The notes under the pieces: generated by a model
What the model saw: the letters and a program-made list of their open reading frames with translations, nothing else
What the model was told of the DNA's origin: nothing
Databases searched by the model: none
Part shown: one piece after another, positions 14,930-24,447 of the stretch
Layout of the letters: each line of letters begins with the position of its first letter
Numbering within the stretch: position 1 is the first letter of the stretch
Position numbers and translations under genes: made by a program
Source: DATCYX01 sp963714425
Lineage (GTDB): Bacteria > Chloroflexota > Anaerolineae > Anaerolineales > UBA4823
Direction: 5' to 3'
Assembly: GCA_963714425.1 (NCBI GenBank)
Contig: CAVQOI010000014.1
Coordinates: 124,001-188,000 of the forward strand
DNA length: 64,000 nt

Positions 14930-16930
14930 ATGAAGAACGAATTTGTCCTGGCATTTAACGAAGTACTAGAAGAGAAGCAACTTCCAAAGGATGTAATCGT
15001 GGAGGCATTAGAGGCTGCTATGGTCTCTGCCTATCGCCGGGCGGTTAACGCCTCGAATGCACAACAAGTGGATGCCACGATTGATCTGGAGACCGGAAAA
15101 GTTGTTATATTCGCCGAGAAAGAAATTGTCGATTCGGTTCAAGATTCGCGCACTGAGGTCACTCTAGAGGATGCCCTGAAGGCAGATCCCTCGGCAGAAC
15201 TCGGTGGGATGGTACTTGTTGAGACCACGCCGCAAAATTTTGGCCGGGTTGCAGCTCAAACCGCCCGTCAGGTTATCCAACAGCGGATCCGGGAGGCAGA
15301 GCGGGAAGCGCAATTAAATTTCTTCGGCAAGCAGTTGGGCGAGATCGTTAGCGGTATTGTGCAGGCGGTGAACCCACAGGCAATCACAATAGGCCTGGAT
15401 ATGAAAGCCGAAGGCAGCATGCCGCGCAACCAGCAGATACCCGGAGAGCGTTTCCGAGTCCATGATCGCGTTCGAGCGCTACTTATGGAAGTTAAGACGA
15501 GCGCGAGAGGTCCCCAGATCATTCTATCTCGAGCGCACCGAAACTTTTTGCGCCGCTTGCTTGAAAATGAAGTACCTGAGATCTACCAGGGGCTGGTTGA
15601 AATTCGATCAATCGCTCGAGAACCCGGGCAGAGGTCGAAAGTGGCTGTCTCAGCACTCCAGCCTGGGGTAGACCCGGTGGGTGCGTGCGTCGGCATGCGC
15701 GGGGTTCGCATCCAAGCCATTGTACGAGAGCTGAATGACGAGAAGATCGATGTCATCGAGTGGAACTCAGATCCGATGGCATATATTGCCAAAGCACTGA
15801 GCCCTGCACGCGTTAATGGGGTTTTTCTGGACGAACATTCAAAAGGTTCAACCAAAACCGCGACTGTGGTTGTCCCGGAAGACCAGCTCAGTCTTGCGAT
15901 TGGGCGGGATGGTCAGAACGCCCGTCTGGCAGCCAAATTGACCTCCTGGCGGATTGATATCAAAAGTCTGCCTGAAGCGGCATCTGATGCAATTCATAAG
16001 CTTCAGAACGATCCAGACTACGCGTTCATGATTGAGCAAGAAACCGAGATTCTTCCCCAGGTCGAGTTCATCCTGGGCAAAAAAGCAGAAGGTCGTCCAG
16101 TAACGCCAGAAGAGTACTCTCTGCTCAGCCAGCTAGTCGAGCGAGTTGAGCGTGGTCTGATCGAGCTGCGCGAGCAGGAGCAACGTGAGGAGGATGAGCG
16201 CCAACGTGTGGCTGCAGCAGAAATTCCCGCAGCTGCATACGATGTTCCACTCGAAGAGCTGAGTATTTCCCTGCGTTTTACTGGAATTCTCGCAGGTGCA
16301 GGATTTACAACCGCTGGAGATCTAATGCTCCAGATGAATCTGGATCCAAATGTCATCTTAAGCCTGGATGGCATTGGCGCCAAAGCCATGGAAGAGATCG
16401 AATCGTCTCTCGATGGTCTGGAATTCCCCGAGCCGGTGGCAGAGGAATTACTTACTGCTGAGGCAGAAGCTGAAGTTGCGGTGAGCGAAGACGTCTCGGC
16501 TGAAGATGTTGAAGCAGAGCTGGTTGTGGATGCTGAAGGCGTATCCATACCTGAGATGGCAGAAGAGTCTGAGCTGGCTGTGCTTGAGGAAGCGACTCTC
16601 GATGTTGTCGATGTCGAAGCCGAGGTTCAGGCTGAACCAGAATCTGAGGAAGCAAGAGAGGCGCAGGTCGCAACCGTCGAAGAAACCGAATCTGAAGAAG
16701 AGCAAGTATCGTTCGATGAGCTCTTCAAGATGCGTGCAGACATTATGGATATTGAAGCACCGGATGATGAGGAAGAAGACGACGATTCCGATCGCTCCAC
16801 TCAGAAAAAGAAAAGGAAGAAGAAAAAGAAATACGTTGAATTGGAATACGATCCCGAAAAAGATGTTGTGGTAGCGCGCAAGAAACGCAAGCGCGGTGTG
16901 GGTGAATGGGACGATAATTGGAATCTGTAA
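14930..16930 (+). CDS. nusA: transcription termination/antitermination factor NusA, with a long charged tail
   Basis: 666 residues, far above the 350-500 usual for the family. The N-terminal RNA-polymerase-binding domain covers 1-130, S1 about 135-200 (GEIVSGIVQAVNPQAITIGL), and KH1/KH2 about 200-350 (VGACVGMRGVRIQAIVREL, QLSLAIGRDGQNARLAAKL). A helix-hairpin-helix repeat at about 440-500 contains LDGIGAKAMEEIE. The last 160 residues are a very acidic Glu/Asp/Val/Ala region followed by a Lys-rich patch (QKKKRKKKKKYV). NusA binds RNA polymerase and nascent RNA to modulate pausing and termination. It overlaps ylxR by one base (TAATG); rimP is absent upstream. Confidence 0.96.
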   Translation: MKNEFVLAFNEVLEEKQLPKDVIVEALEAAMVSAYRRAVNASNAQQVDATIDLETGKVVIFAEKEIVDSVQDSRTEVTLEDALKADPSAELGGMVLVETTPQNFGRVAAQTARQVIQQRIREAEREAQLNFFGKQLGEIVSGIVQAVNPQAITIGLDMKAEGSMPRNQQIPGERFRVHDRVRALLMEVKTSARGPQIILSRAHRNFLRRLLENEVPEIYQGLVEIRSIAREPGQRSKVAVSALQPGVDPVGACVGMRGVRIQAIVRELNDEKIDVIEWNSDPMAYIAKALSPARVNGVFLDEHSKGSTKTATVVVPEDQLSLAIGRDGQNARLAAKLTSWRIDIKSLPEAASDAIHKLQNDPDYAFMIEQETEILPQVEFILGKKAEGRPVTPEEYSLLSQLVERVERGLIELREQEQREEDERQRVAAAEIPAAAYDVPLEELSISLRFTGILAGAGFTTAGDLMLQMNLDPNVILSLDGIGAKAMEEIESSLDGLEFPEPVAEELLTAEAEAEVAVSEDVSAEDVEAELVVDAEGVSIPEMAEESELAVLEEATLDVVDVEAEVQAEPESEEAREAQVATVEETESEEEQVSFDELFKMRADIMDIEAPDDEEEDDDSDRSTQKKKRKKKKKYVELEYDPEKDVVVARKKRKRGVGEWDDNWNL

Positions 16931-17226
16931 TGGTGAAACGTACAGTCAGGCGTAAGCATATCCCGCAAAGGACGTGTGTGGGCTGCCGCCAGGTGATGCC
17001 AAAGCGGTCGCTCATCCGTATCGTCAGGACTGGTGATGAGGTCGTAATCGATCCATCGGGCAAGCTAGCCGGTCGAGGTGCCTATCTGCATGACCGCAGG
17101 TCTTGTTGGGAAAAGGGCATCAAAAGTGCCTTGTCGCATGCATTAAAGACGAGCATTCTGGACGAAGATAAAGAACGCCTATTAGCCTTTGCAGCTACAC
17201 TGTCCGAGTTGGAGGAACTGGCTTAG
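16930..17226 (+). CDS. ylxR: YlxR-family RNA-binding protein
   Basis: 98 residues from the ATG at 16930, which overlaps the nusA stop; a TTG at 16918 would add four residues inside nusA. The family signature is RTCVGCRQVMPKRSLIRIVR, then DPSGKLAGRGAYLH and SCWEKG. Small basic protein encoded between nusA and infB in many bacteria; it is thought to bind RNA, and a link with RNase P has been reported in some species. The ylxQ gene that often follows it is missing. Confidence 0.92.
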   Translation: MVKRTVRRKHIPQRTCVGCRQVMPKRSLIRIVRTGDEVVIDPSGKLAGRGAYLHDRRSCWEKGIKSALSHALKTSILDEDKERLLAFAATLSELEELA

Positions 17227-17417
17227 AATTCCATTCCTTATGGCAAGCAGGCTGATAGCTATCATGCATTCAACCGCATACACAGCGAACGCCGCATCCC
17301 TCCGGGAAATGAGTTATTGATGATTGTAAGATCATTCTAACTTTTCCGGTAAGTCTGTAACGCTCATATGGGCGCTTGACACCAAAACGGCTGCGGCGAA
17401 TAAAGAAGAGGTGTACT
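17227..17417 (+). other. ylxR-infB spacer with a 12-bp palindrome
   Basis: This 191-base gap has no supported ORF. It holds the perfect palindrome TGATAGCTATCA (17253-17264). The infB ribosome-binding site AGAGG lies at its end, 8 bases before ATG 17418. No clear promoter was found. Confidence 0.35.
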
Positions 17418-19214
17418 ATGAGCGAAAACGGGCAAAATTCAATCGAACTTCCGCCTAATATTACTGTTCGCGACCTGGCTCAATCGATAAACGCCAGCCC
17501 CATTGAAATCATTAAGGCTTTAATGGCGAACGGTGTCATGGCGAATATCAATCAAATAATTGATTTTGATACAGCAGCGGTTGTAGCAGCTGAGATGGGC
17601 TTCGAAGCTGTTCTGGAGGTCCCCGATCTATCAAAAGCAGAAGAGGCGGGTGAAATTCCTCTCTGGCGCAAGCTCATCGCGGATGAGGATTCGGGTGATC
17701 TGGTAGCACGCCCTCCGGTGGTTACCATATTGGGTCACGTAGATCACGGGAAAACCACGCTTTTGGACGCAATCCGCAATACAAACGTGGTTGACGATGA
17801 AGCCGGTGGAATCACTCAACACATCGGTGCATACCAGACTGAACATAACGGACGACTGATTACATTTCTGGATACTCCTGGGCATTCGGCATTTACTGCC
17901 ATGCGCGCCCGGGGTGCTCAAGGAGCGGATATTGTGGTTTTGGTCGTGGCGGCAGATGATGGCGTTATGCCCCAGACACGTGAAGCGATCGCTCATGCAA
18001 AGGCAGCCAAAGTGCCGATTATTGTTGCCATGAACAAGATCGATAAATCCAACGCCGACCAAGAACGCGTTCTGCAACAACTTGCTGAATACGGCCTCGT
18101 ACCTGAGAATTGGGATGGAGATACCCTGGTTGTTCCGATTTCAGCGAAAAAGAGGACCGGCTTGGATGATCTGTTGGAAGCGGTGATCTTGGTCGCTGAT
18201 AACATGGATATCCGTGCCAATCCCAAAGGCCAGGTGATGGGAACGGTGATTGAAGCGCAGGTAGACAGGGCGAAAGGTGTCCTGGCAACCTTGCTTGTCC
18301 AGAACGGAACATTGGAAGTAGGCGATGCAGTTGTCGTAGGCAACTCGCATGGAAACCTGCGGGCTATGTTCGATTTCCGTGGTCGACGCTTGCGCAAGGC
18401 CGGTCCTGCTACACCGGTGGCGGTGATGGGGTTGAGTGATGTTCCCCAGGCAGGCGATATATTCCGTAGAGTTGAATCCAATCGGAAGGCTCGGGCGATC
18501 ATTGCCGAGCGTTCACAGGCGCAACAACAAGCTGATCCTGTCCAGAAGGCAGCAGTAACCCTCGAGCAACTGTTTGAGCGTGTTCAGAGTGGTGACGTGC
18601 GTGAATTACGCCTGATAATAAAAGCCGATGTCCAGGGCTCCTTGGAGCCGATTGTCTCATCGATTAATGAGATGAGCACACCGGAGATCGGGGTCAATAT
18701 CCTGCATGCCGAGACAGGCAATATCGGGAAGAACGATATTATGCTGGCAGCTGCTTCTAAGGCGATTGTGATCGGGTTTAATGTCGTTCCCGATGATCCC
18801 GCTCGCCGCCAGGCAGAGGTTGAAGGTGTCTCGATTCGAACATATGATATTATTTACCGCCTAACCGAGGATATTGAGAAAGCTCTGAAAGGCATGCTAG
18901 CACCTGAAGAGAAGGAGGTTGTTATTGGGCATGCTGAAGTGCGTGCAGTTTTTAAAATATCCAAATTCGGCATGATCGCTGGCTGTCGTGTTACCGATGG
19001 TGAGCTTCGCCGCAATTCACATATACGCGTAACAAGGAAAGGCGCTGAGGTCCATACTGGAATGGTCGGTTCCTTGAAACATCTTCAGGATGATGTACGC
19101 GAAGTGCGTGCGGGCTTTGAATGTGGTGTCTCCATGAAGCATTTTGATGGATTCGAGGAGGGCGATATTCTAGAATGCTATACCCTGGAGAAAGTACCAG
19201 TTGCTCAGTTCTAA
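17418..19214 (+). CDS. infB: translation initiation factor IF-2 (short form)
   Basis: 598 residues from the ATG at 17418, which has AGAGG 8 bases upstream; the in-frame TTG at 17376 lacks one. Recruits initiator tRNA to the 30S subunit and promotes 50S joining. A short IF2N domain (ITVRDLAQSINASPIEIIKAL) leads directly to the GTPase: GHVDHGKTT (G1), GGITQHIGAY (G2), DTPGH (G3), NKID (G4), SAKK (G5). The beta-barrel and C-terminal domains follow. The long linker seen in proteobacterial IF-2 is absent, as is common in Chloroflexota. Followed by rbfA after 15 bases. Confidence 0.97.
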   Translation: MSENGQNSIELPPNITVRDLAQSINASPIEIIKALMANGVMANINQIIDFDTAAVVAAEMGFEAVLEVPDLSKAEEAGEIPLWRKLIADEDSGDLVARPPVVTILGHVDHGKTTLLDAIRNTNVVDDEAGGITQHIGAYQTEHNGRLITFLDTPGHSAFTAMRARGAQGADIVVLVVAADDGVMPQTREAIAHAKAAKVPIIVAMNKIDKSNADQERVLQQLAEYGLVPENWDGDTLVVPISAKKRTGLDDLLEAVILVADNMDIRANPKGQVMGTVIEAQVDRAKGVLATLLVQNGTLEVGDAVVVGNSHGNLRAMFDFRGRRLRKAGPATPVAVMGLSDVPQAGDIFRRVESNRKARAIIAERSQAQQQADPVQKAAVTLEQLFERVQSGDVRELRLIIKADVQGSLEPIVSSINEMSTPEIGVNILHAETGNIGKNDIMLAAASKAIVIGFNVVPDDPARRQAEVEGVSIRTYDIIYRLTEDIEKALKGMLAPEEKEVVIGHAEVRAVFKISKFGMIAGCRVTDGELRRNSHIRVTRKGAEVHTGMVGSLKHLQDDVREVRAGFECGVSMKHFDGFEEGDILECYTLEKVPVAQF

Positions 19215-19229
19215 TATCAAGAGGGGTCT

Positions 19230-19613
19230 TTGGTATCAAAATTACGCTCACAGCGAATAGCAGACCGTATCCTGCAGGAGCTTTCGGAGATGTTAATCTC
19301 CGAGATCTCCGATCCAAGGTTATCTAATGTTTCAATTACAGATGTGACTGTGGATCGAGAGCTCAGCTATGCAGAAATCTATTTCTCTGCCCTGGATGGC
19401 GTGGAGCGGTCAGCTGAAATTCTCGAAGGGTTTCATCATGCGCAAGGATATCTGAGACGCGAATTATCCAGGCGTATCGATTTGCGGGTATTTCCCCGGT
19501 TCCGGTTTCACTGGGACCCGACGTTCGAGCGTGCTGAAAAGATTGAGAAATTGATTGCCTCATTGCACAGTACTGATCATCCGGCTGTGGATGAGCAGGA
19601 AGAATCTGAGTGA
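19230..19613 (+). CDS. rbfA: ribosome-binding factor A
   Basis: 127 residues, KH-like fold; needed for late 30S maturation and 16S rRNA processing. TTG start with GAGGGG just upstream. Motifs: RIADRILQELSEMLI, ISDPRLSNVSITDVTV and LSRRIDLRVFPRFRFHWDPT. It overlaps the next gene by 4 bases in the conserved infB-rbfA-nrnA-truB order. Confidence 0.95.
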   Translation: MVSKLRSQRIADRILQELSEMLISEISDPRLSNVSITDVTVDRELSYAEIYFSALDGVERSAEILEGFHHAQGYLRRELSRRIDLRVFPRFRFHWDPTFERAEKIEKLIASLHSTDHPAVDEQEESE

Positions 19614-20575
19614 TTAACGGTAACCTCGAAGATTTCCGCTACTTAATACAATCCGCGCGTACTGTACAGGTGATCACGCACATACGACCGGATGGAGACG
19701 CGATCGGCTCCATACTTGGACTCGGTTTAGCATTGCGGCAGGCGGGGAAAACCGTTCAGATGGTCTCTCCAGATGGGATGCCTGCGAATTACCGGCATCT
19801 CCCTGGAAGCCAGGACGTTATTCGGCATGCGACCTTACCTGTAGACCTAACCATAGTCGTCGATTGTTCTGATTTTGAGCGTACTGGCACTCAAGATGAT
19901 AACCAGACGGCTCCGGATGTAAACATTGATCATCACATTACAAATTGCCTTTTTGCCAGGCTGAACCTGGTCGATACAACGGCGGTATCTACGACGGAAA
20001 TTATCTTGGATATGTTGCCTGCCTTGGGGTTGTCGATAACGCCGCAGGTTGCTGCAGCTTTATTGACCGGCTTAATTACTGACACACTGGGATTTCGCAC
20101 CTCCAATATGACATCTAAAGCGCTGCGTAGTGCTGCAAGCTTAATGGATGCTGGGGTAGACCTGCCAGACTTATACCTTCGTGCACTCGTTCAGCGCTCC
20201 TTTGAGGCGCTACGTTTCTGGGCATCCGGACTCACATCATTAGAGCAGGAAAATGGTATAGTGTGGACAAAGCTGAGTATGTCTGACCGCCAGGGAGCAC
20301 ATTATCCTGGGCGTGATGACGCTGATTTAATCAATATTCTGTCTGCAGTTACAGGCTATTCGATCGCGATTATATTTGTCGAACAACCGAATGGAAAAGT
20401 GAAAGTGAGCTGGCGGTCGCAGCCAGGCTATGACGTTTCAGAGATTGCATTGAAATTCGGAGGGGGAGGCCACCCTAATGCGGCTGGAGCTGAGGTGAAA
20501 GGGAACTTTTCCGATGTAATTCCGGTCGTATTAATGGAAACACGTAGTATTGTTCAAGCGGAGATAACTGCCTGA
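19610..20575 (+). CDS. nrnA: DHH phosphoesterase, NrnA-like oligoribonuclease/pAp phosphatase
   Basis: 321 residues. The DHH domain has THIRPDGDAIGSILGLG, VDCSDFERTG and NIDHHITN; LLTGLITDTLGFRTSN completes the metal site. DHHA1 ends in FGGGGHPNAAGAEV. NrnA-type enzymes degrade 2-5-mer RNAs and dephosphorylate pAp. GTG start overlapping the rbfA stop. The position between rbfA and truB is typical. Confidence 0.92.
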   Translation: MINGNLEDFRYLIQSARTVQVITHIRPDGDAIGSILGLGLALRQAGKTVQMVSPDGMPANYRHLPGSQDVIRHATLPVDLTIVVDCSDFERTGTQDDNQTAPDVNIDHHITNCLFARLNLVDTTAVSTTEIILDMLPALGLSITPQVAAALLTGLITDTLGFRTSNMTSKALRSAASLMDAGVDLPDLYLRALVQRSFEALRFWASGLTSLEQENGIVWTKLSMSDRQGAHYPGRDDADLINILSAVTGYSIAIIFVEQPNGKVKVSWRSQPGYDVSEIALKFGGGGHPNAAGAEVKGNFSDVIPVVLMETRSIVQAEITA

Positions 20576-20672
20576 TAACGAAGTTGCAGTGATCGACTTC
20601 ATGATTCAGGAGATCATCCTTACTGGTCGACTTTCATGGGGCTACGAGAATTAATTACTCAAGGAAATGACA

Positions 20673-21584
20673 ATGAATAAGGATCATGTAAAAAATGTTG
20701 TATCCGGTGTGCTGGTGGTCGACAAGCCCATCGGTCTCACCTCACACGATGTGGTGCAAATAATCCGCAGGGGGACGGGAATCCGCAGGGCAGGCCATAC
20801 AGGTACATTAGATCCTCGCGCTTCGGGGGTGTTGGTAGTGCTGATCGGTCCAGCTGTACGGCTGAGCGAATATGTTTCTGCATCTGATAAACGTTACCAA
20901 GCAACTATTCGCCTGGGCAGTTCGACAGATACGTATGATGCGGATGGGACGTATACATCACCCACTGTTCCAGTGGATGATGTCACAGAAGAAGGTTTCG
21001 ATGAGATCTTGCAGAAATTCGTGGGGACTATCGAGCAAGTTCCGCCCCCGTATTCTGCAGTAAAGGTGAAAGGCCGTAAAGCTTATGAGATGGCGCGCCA
21101 AGGCGAGGAAGTCGACCTGGAACCGCGTACGATTCAGGTTTACAGCCTAGAAATATTGGAATGGGCTCCCCCAGAGGTCGTCGTCGATGTCTATTGCTCA
21201 TCAGGTACATACGTTCGCTCGCTGGCTCACGATCTGGGTAAGCAGCTTGGCTGCGGTGCCCATCTAATCGGATTACGCCGGACCAAGAGCGGGCGTTTTA
21301 CACTGCGCGATGCAGTACCTCTCCGACGCCTCCAGGAAGCGTTCACTGCCGGAGAGTGGTATCGTTATCTGATCCCCGCTGCAGAAGCGCTCGCAGATTG
21401 GCCGATGGTCGAGCTGGACGCTGATCAGGTAGAACTGGTACGGCATGGGCATCGTGTTCCGGCGGATCCTGGGAGCACAGGATGGGCACGTGGTGTCAGC
21501 CAGCAAGGCGACCTCGTTGCGCTTCTGGAGATTTCCCCTGAAGCGGAAGAGTGGCAGCCCAAGAAAGTTTTTTTCCAATCATGA
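20673..21584 (+). CDS. truB: tRNA pseudouridine(55) synthase
   Basis: 303 residues from the ATG at 20673, spaced 7 bases from AAGGA; an ATG two codons upstream lies too close to it. Makes pseudouridine 55 in the T-loop of tRNAs. Motifs: VLVVDKPIGLTSHDVV, GHTGTLDPRASGVLVV with the catalytic Asp, RYQATIRLGSSTDTYDADG and SGTYVRSLAHDLG. The C-terminus has a short PUA-like region. ribF begins one base after the stop. Confidence 0.96.
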   Translation: MNKDHVKNVVSGVLVVDKPIGLTSHDVVQIIRRGTGIRRAGHTGTLDPRASGVLVVLIGPAVRLSEYVSASDKRYQATIRLGSSTDTYDADGTYTSPTVPVDDVTEEGFDEILQKFVGTIEQVPPPYSAVKVKGRKAYEMARQGEEVDLEPRTIQVYSLEILEWAPPEVVVDVYCSSGTYVRSLAHDLGKQLGCGAHLIGLRRTKSGRFTLRDAVPLRRLQEAFTAGEWYRYLIPAAEALADWPMVELDADQVELVRHGHRVPADPGSTGWARGVSQQGDLVALLEISPEAEEWQPKKVFFQS

Positions 21585-21585
21585 G

Positions 21586-22521
21586 ATGCTGCACTACCGA
21601 GCGCTGGAAGAAGTTTCCTTACAAGATGTCTGGCTGACGATTGGCACCTTTGACGGCGTACACCGGGGGCACCAGGAAATCATTCGCCGTGTTGTGGAGG
21701 GGGCGCGCCAGTCCGGATCACCATCGGTGGCTCTTTCCTTCTTTCCGCCACCGGCGCTGGTCCTTCATAAACGAAGCGACGCGTATTATCTGACGTCCCC
21801 GGATGAACGCGCCTCATTGCTGGGTGAACTGGGGATCGATTATCTCATCACGCATGCCTTTACTGAAGAACTAGCCCAAGTTTCGGCACGGGATTTTATG
21901 CTGCGCCTAATGCAACATTTGGGATTGAAGCACTTATGCGTTGGCTACGATTTTGCTTTAGGTCGAGGTCGCGAGGGGAATATTCCTAGGCTCCAGCAAT
22001 TAGGAGAAGAGCTTAACTACACGGTTGAGGCCGTGCCTGCAGTAGAATTTGCAGGACAGGTGGTGTCGTCTACTCGTATCCGCGCATACCTGGCCTCTGG
22101 GGAGGTGGGGAAAGCCGCCCAACTCTTGGGTAGGCCATATTATGTGGATGGAGAGGTTGTTGAAGGAGATGGGCGCGGAAAGTTATTGGGCATCCCGACA
22201 GCCAATCTCTCAGTCTGGGCGGAGCGTGCAATCCCCAAGGCGGGTGTCTATGTTTGCCGGGCAGCAATTGATGGTCGTACGTGGGGTGCAGTGACAAATG
22301 TAGGGGTTCGCCCGACCTTTGAAAACCAATCAGTACAGCCGCGCGTGGAAACCCATCTCTTTGATTTTGATAATGATATTTACGGACAAGATATCCATCT
22401 TGAATTTCTCACACATCTTCGCGATGAAAAGCGCTTCCCAAATCCGCCAGCTTTGGTAGCGCAGATCCATCAGGATATGACCCAGGCACGAAATTTCTTA
22501 GCGTCTCGTAGAAGCCAATAA
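21586..22521 (+). CDS. ribF: bifunctional riboflavin kinase / FAD synthetase
   Basis: 311 residues from the ATG at 21586, one base past the truB stop; a longer in-frame opening at 21445 would lie inside truB. Converts riboflavin to FMN and FAD. The adenylyltransferase half shows GTFDGVHRGHQEIIRR and CVGYDFALGRGREGN; VSSTRIRAYLASG follows. The kinase half shows GDGRGKLLGIPTANL and GVTNVGVRPTF. The truB-ribF order is conserved in many bacteria. Confidence 0.96.
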   Translation: MLHYRALEEVSLQDVWLTIGTFDGVHRGHQEIIRRVVEGARQSGSPSVALSFFPPPALVLHKRSDAYYLTSPDERASLLGELGIDYLITHAFTEELAQVSARDFMLRLMQHLGLKHLCVGYDFALGRGREGNIPRLQQLGEELNYTVEAVPAVEFAGQVVSSTRIRAYLASGEVGKAAQLLGRPYYVDGEVVEGDGRGKLLGIPTANLSVWAERAIPKAGVYVCRAAIDGRTWGAVTNVGVRPTFENQSVQPRVETHLFDFDNDIYGQDIHLEFLTHLRDEKRFPNPPALVAQIHQDMTQARNFLASRRSQ

Positions 22522-22539
22522 AAGAATATTCTATTGGCT
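22513..22539. other. hairpin at the end of ribF
   Basis: AGCCAATA (22513-22520) pairs with TATTGGCT (22532-22539), and GAATATTC inside is itself palindromic. It overlaps the ribF stop and has no U-run; a weak terminator or end-stabilising hairpin. Confidence 0.4.
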
Positions 22540-22592
22540 AAGAACACATCGTCTTTACAAATCGATCGGTAAGTACTACGAAGGAGACGATT

Positions 22593-23387
22593 ATGCGCCA
22601 ATATCTAGACCTGGTACAGCGCATTCTGGAGCAGGGCATTCAAAAAGAGGACCGGACAGGCACTGGGACACTCTCGATCTTTGGCTACCAGATGCGTTTT
22701 AACCTTCAAAATGGCTTCCCTTTGGTGACCACAAAAAAGATTCACCTTAGGTCAATCTTGTACGAGCTCCTCTGGTTCATAAAAGGCGAGACAAACGTCA
22801 GGTATCTACACGATCATGGCGTTACGATTTGGGATGAGTGGGCTGATGAAGCTGGCGAGCTAGGACCGATCTATGGTGCGCAGTGGCGTGCCTGGAGGAG
22901 CGCTGATGGACGAGATATTGATCAGCTTTCGCACCTCATCCAACAGATCAAGGAAAATCCGAGCTCCCGAAGGCTCATCATAAGCGCCTGGAATGTTGGT
23001 GAGCTGGAGAAAATGGCATTATCTCCCTGTCACACATTGTTCCAATTCTACATAGCCCAGGGTGTCCTCTCGTGCCAGCTTTACCAGCGGTCAGCAGATG
23101 TTTTTTTGGGAGTGCCGTTTAATATTGCATCGTATGCTCTGTTAACGCTGATGATCGCTCAGGTGTGTGACTTGAAGCCAGGTGAGTTCGTGCACTCGCT
23201 TGGGGATGCTCATCTCTATTTGAATCACCTCGATCAGGCGAAATTGCAGCTCACGCGCCAGCCCTTCCCACCTCCACAGATGAAGATTAACCCAAGCGTG
23301 TACTCGATTTTTGATTTCGAGTACGAGGATTTCGAGTTAATAAACTACCGTTCACATCCCAGGATCGCAGCGGAGATTTCGGTTTGA
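22593..23387 (+). CDS. thyA: thymidylate synthase
   Basis: 264 residues, the normal ThyA length. Converts dUMP to dTMP with methylene-tetrahydrofolate, yielding dihydrofolate. Motifs: EDRTGTGTLSIFGYQMRF, the catalytic Cys in LSPCHTLFQFYI, SCQLYQRSADVFLGVPFNI and HLYLNHLDQ. Ribosome-binding site AAGGAGACG lies upstream. Its stop overlaps the folA start, so the enzyme that recycles its folate product is translationally coupled. Confidence 0.98.
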   Translation: MRQYLDLVQRILEQGIQKEDRTGTGTLSIFGYQMRFNLQNGFPLVTTKKIHLRSILYELLWFIKGETNVRYLHDHGVTIWDEWADEAGELGPIYGAQWRAWRSADGRDIDQLSHLIQQIKENPSSRRLIISAWNVGELEKMALSPCHTLFQFYIAQGVLSCQLYQRSADVFLGVPFNIASYALLTLMIAQVCDLKPGEFVHSLGDAHLYLNHLDQAKLQLTRQPFPPPQMKINPSVYSIFDFEYEDFELINYRSHPRIAAEISV

Positions 23388-23887
23388 TCGTATCCATCAT
23401 TGTCGCAGCTGATGAACGTGGAGGTATTGGATATCAAAATCGTGTGCCCTGGCACATTAGGAGTGATTTAATTCGTTTTAGATCTTTGACGATGGGACAC
23501 CACATCTTGATGGGACGTAAAACCTATGAATCGATCGATTCGTCCCTGCCGGGACGCATCCAGGTTGTGATTACCCGCCAGAGTAATTATCATGCTGGGG
23601 ATTCTGAGGTGGTTACCTCGCTATCTCAAGCTTTGGAATTTGCGAAGAGAAATGGAGAGAGTGAAGCTTTTGTGATTGGAGGCGGAGATATTTTTGCTCA
23701 GGCGCTGCCTCTTACAAGCCGTATCTATCTGACTACAGTGCACACCGTCGCAAGATGCGACGTTTTCTTTCCGGAAATAATCGAAACTGAATGGCAGGTC
23801 ATCAATGTGACCCACCTGCCAGCAACAGAACGGGATGACCATCAGAGCACATTTAAAATATTAGAGAGAAAGAATACAGACATTTAA
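23384..23887 (+). CDS. folA: dihydrofolate reductase
   Basis: 167 residues. NADPH-dependent reduction of dihydrofolate, pairing with ThyA. TTG start forming a TTGA overlap with the thyA stop. Motifs: IVAADERGGIGYQNRVPWHIRSD, MGRKTYESI, VVITRQSNY and FVIGGGDIFAQAL. The last bases overlap the end of the converging membrane-protein gene. Confidence 0.97.
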   Translation: MIVSIIVAADERGGIGYQNRVPWHIRSDLIRFRSLTMGHHILMGRKTYESIDSSLPGRIQVVITRQSNYHAGDSEVVTSLSQALEFAKRNGESEAFVIGGGDIFAQALPLTSRIYLTTVHTVARCDVFFPEIIETEWQVINVTHLPATERDDHQSTFKILERKNTDI

Positions 23888-24303
23888 CGTAAATGTCGCT
23901 CTCGAAGGATTATACTCATCCCTCCCAGTACAGCAATGAATGTCGCCAGCTGAGCCAGATAAGAGTTTGGGTTATATAAAAGGTACCGCAGTACTGGGAT
24001 ATTATGTAGGGGAAAAGTAAACCTGATCGCAGGATAGAGGGAAACAAGCAAGCCAGCAACAAGAAAGCTCCAACCCACTATCCGATTTTTTCCTTTAGCT
24101 AGTACGAGCCACATTAACCCAACCACAAATATGGCTACTATCCAATTGGCGAGGGAAATACCCCACGAGGCTCTGACTCCCGCGAAATCCTCGGTTCCGC
24201 TTTTGCGCAGGTTTGTTGTCCAGCCATCCAACCACCAGGCGATAGTAAGCACGAAAATCATGGTAGATAGCAGCACGAGGGTGAAGTTGTTTTTCCTATT
24301 CAT
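23884..24303 (-). CDS. small four-helix membrane protein, function unknown
   Basis: 139 residues with four hydrophobic segments (about 8-26, 48-67, 74-92, 117-132) and little soluble sequence. GGAGG lies a proper distance before the ATG, supporting a real gene. No family motif recognised. It converges on folA with a 4-base overlap. The 144 bases upstream (24304-24447) hold no further gene that I can support. Confidence 0.65.
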   Translation of the reverse strand: MNRKNNFTLVLLSTMIFVLTIAWWLDGWTTNLRKSGTEDFAGVRASWGISLANWIVAIFVVGLMWLVLAKGKNRIVGWSFLVAGLLVSLYPAIRFTFPLHNIPVLRYLLYNPNSYLAQLATFIAVLGGMSIILRERHLR

Positions 24304-24447
24304 AAGCTGCCCTCCTATTTCTTACTTAAATCGATATACGCTTGGAATAAGAAATCGTTGCTCTAAGGAGTTCACTGGGTAGAACACTGGGTGGAGATTA
24401 TATGGTTGGATGACTTATGAATGCTGTTGAGTTTGGATATCGAAATT

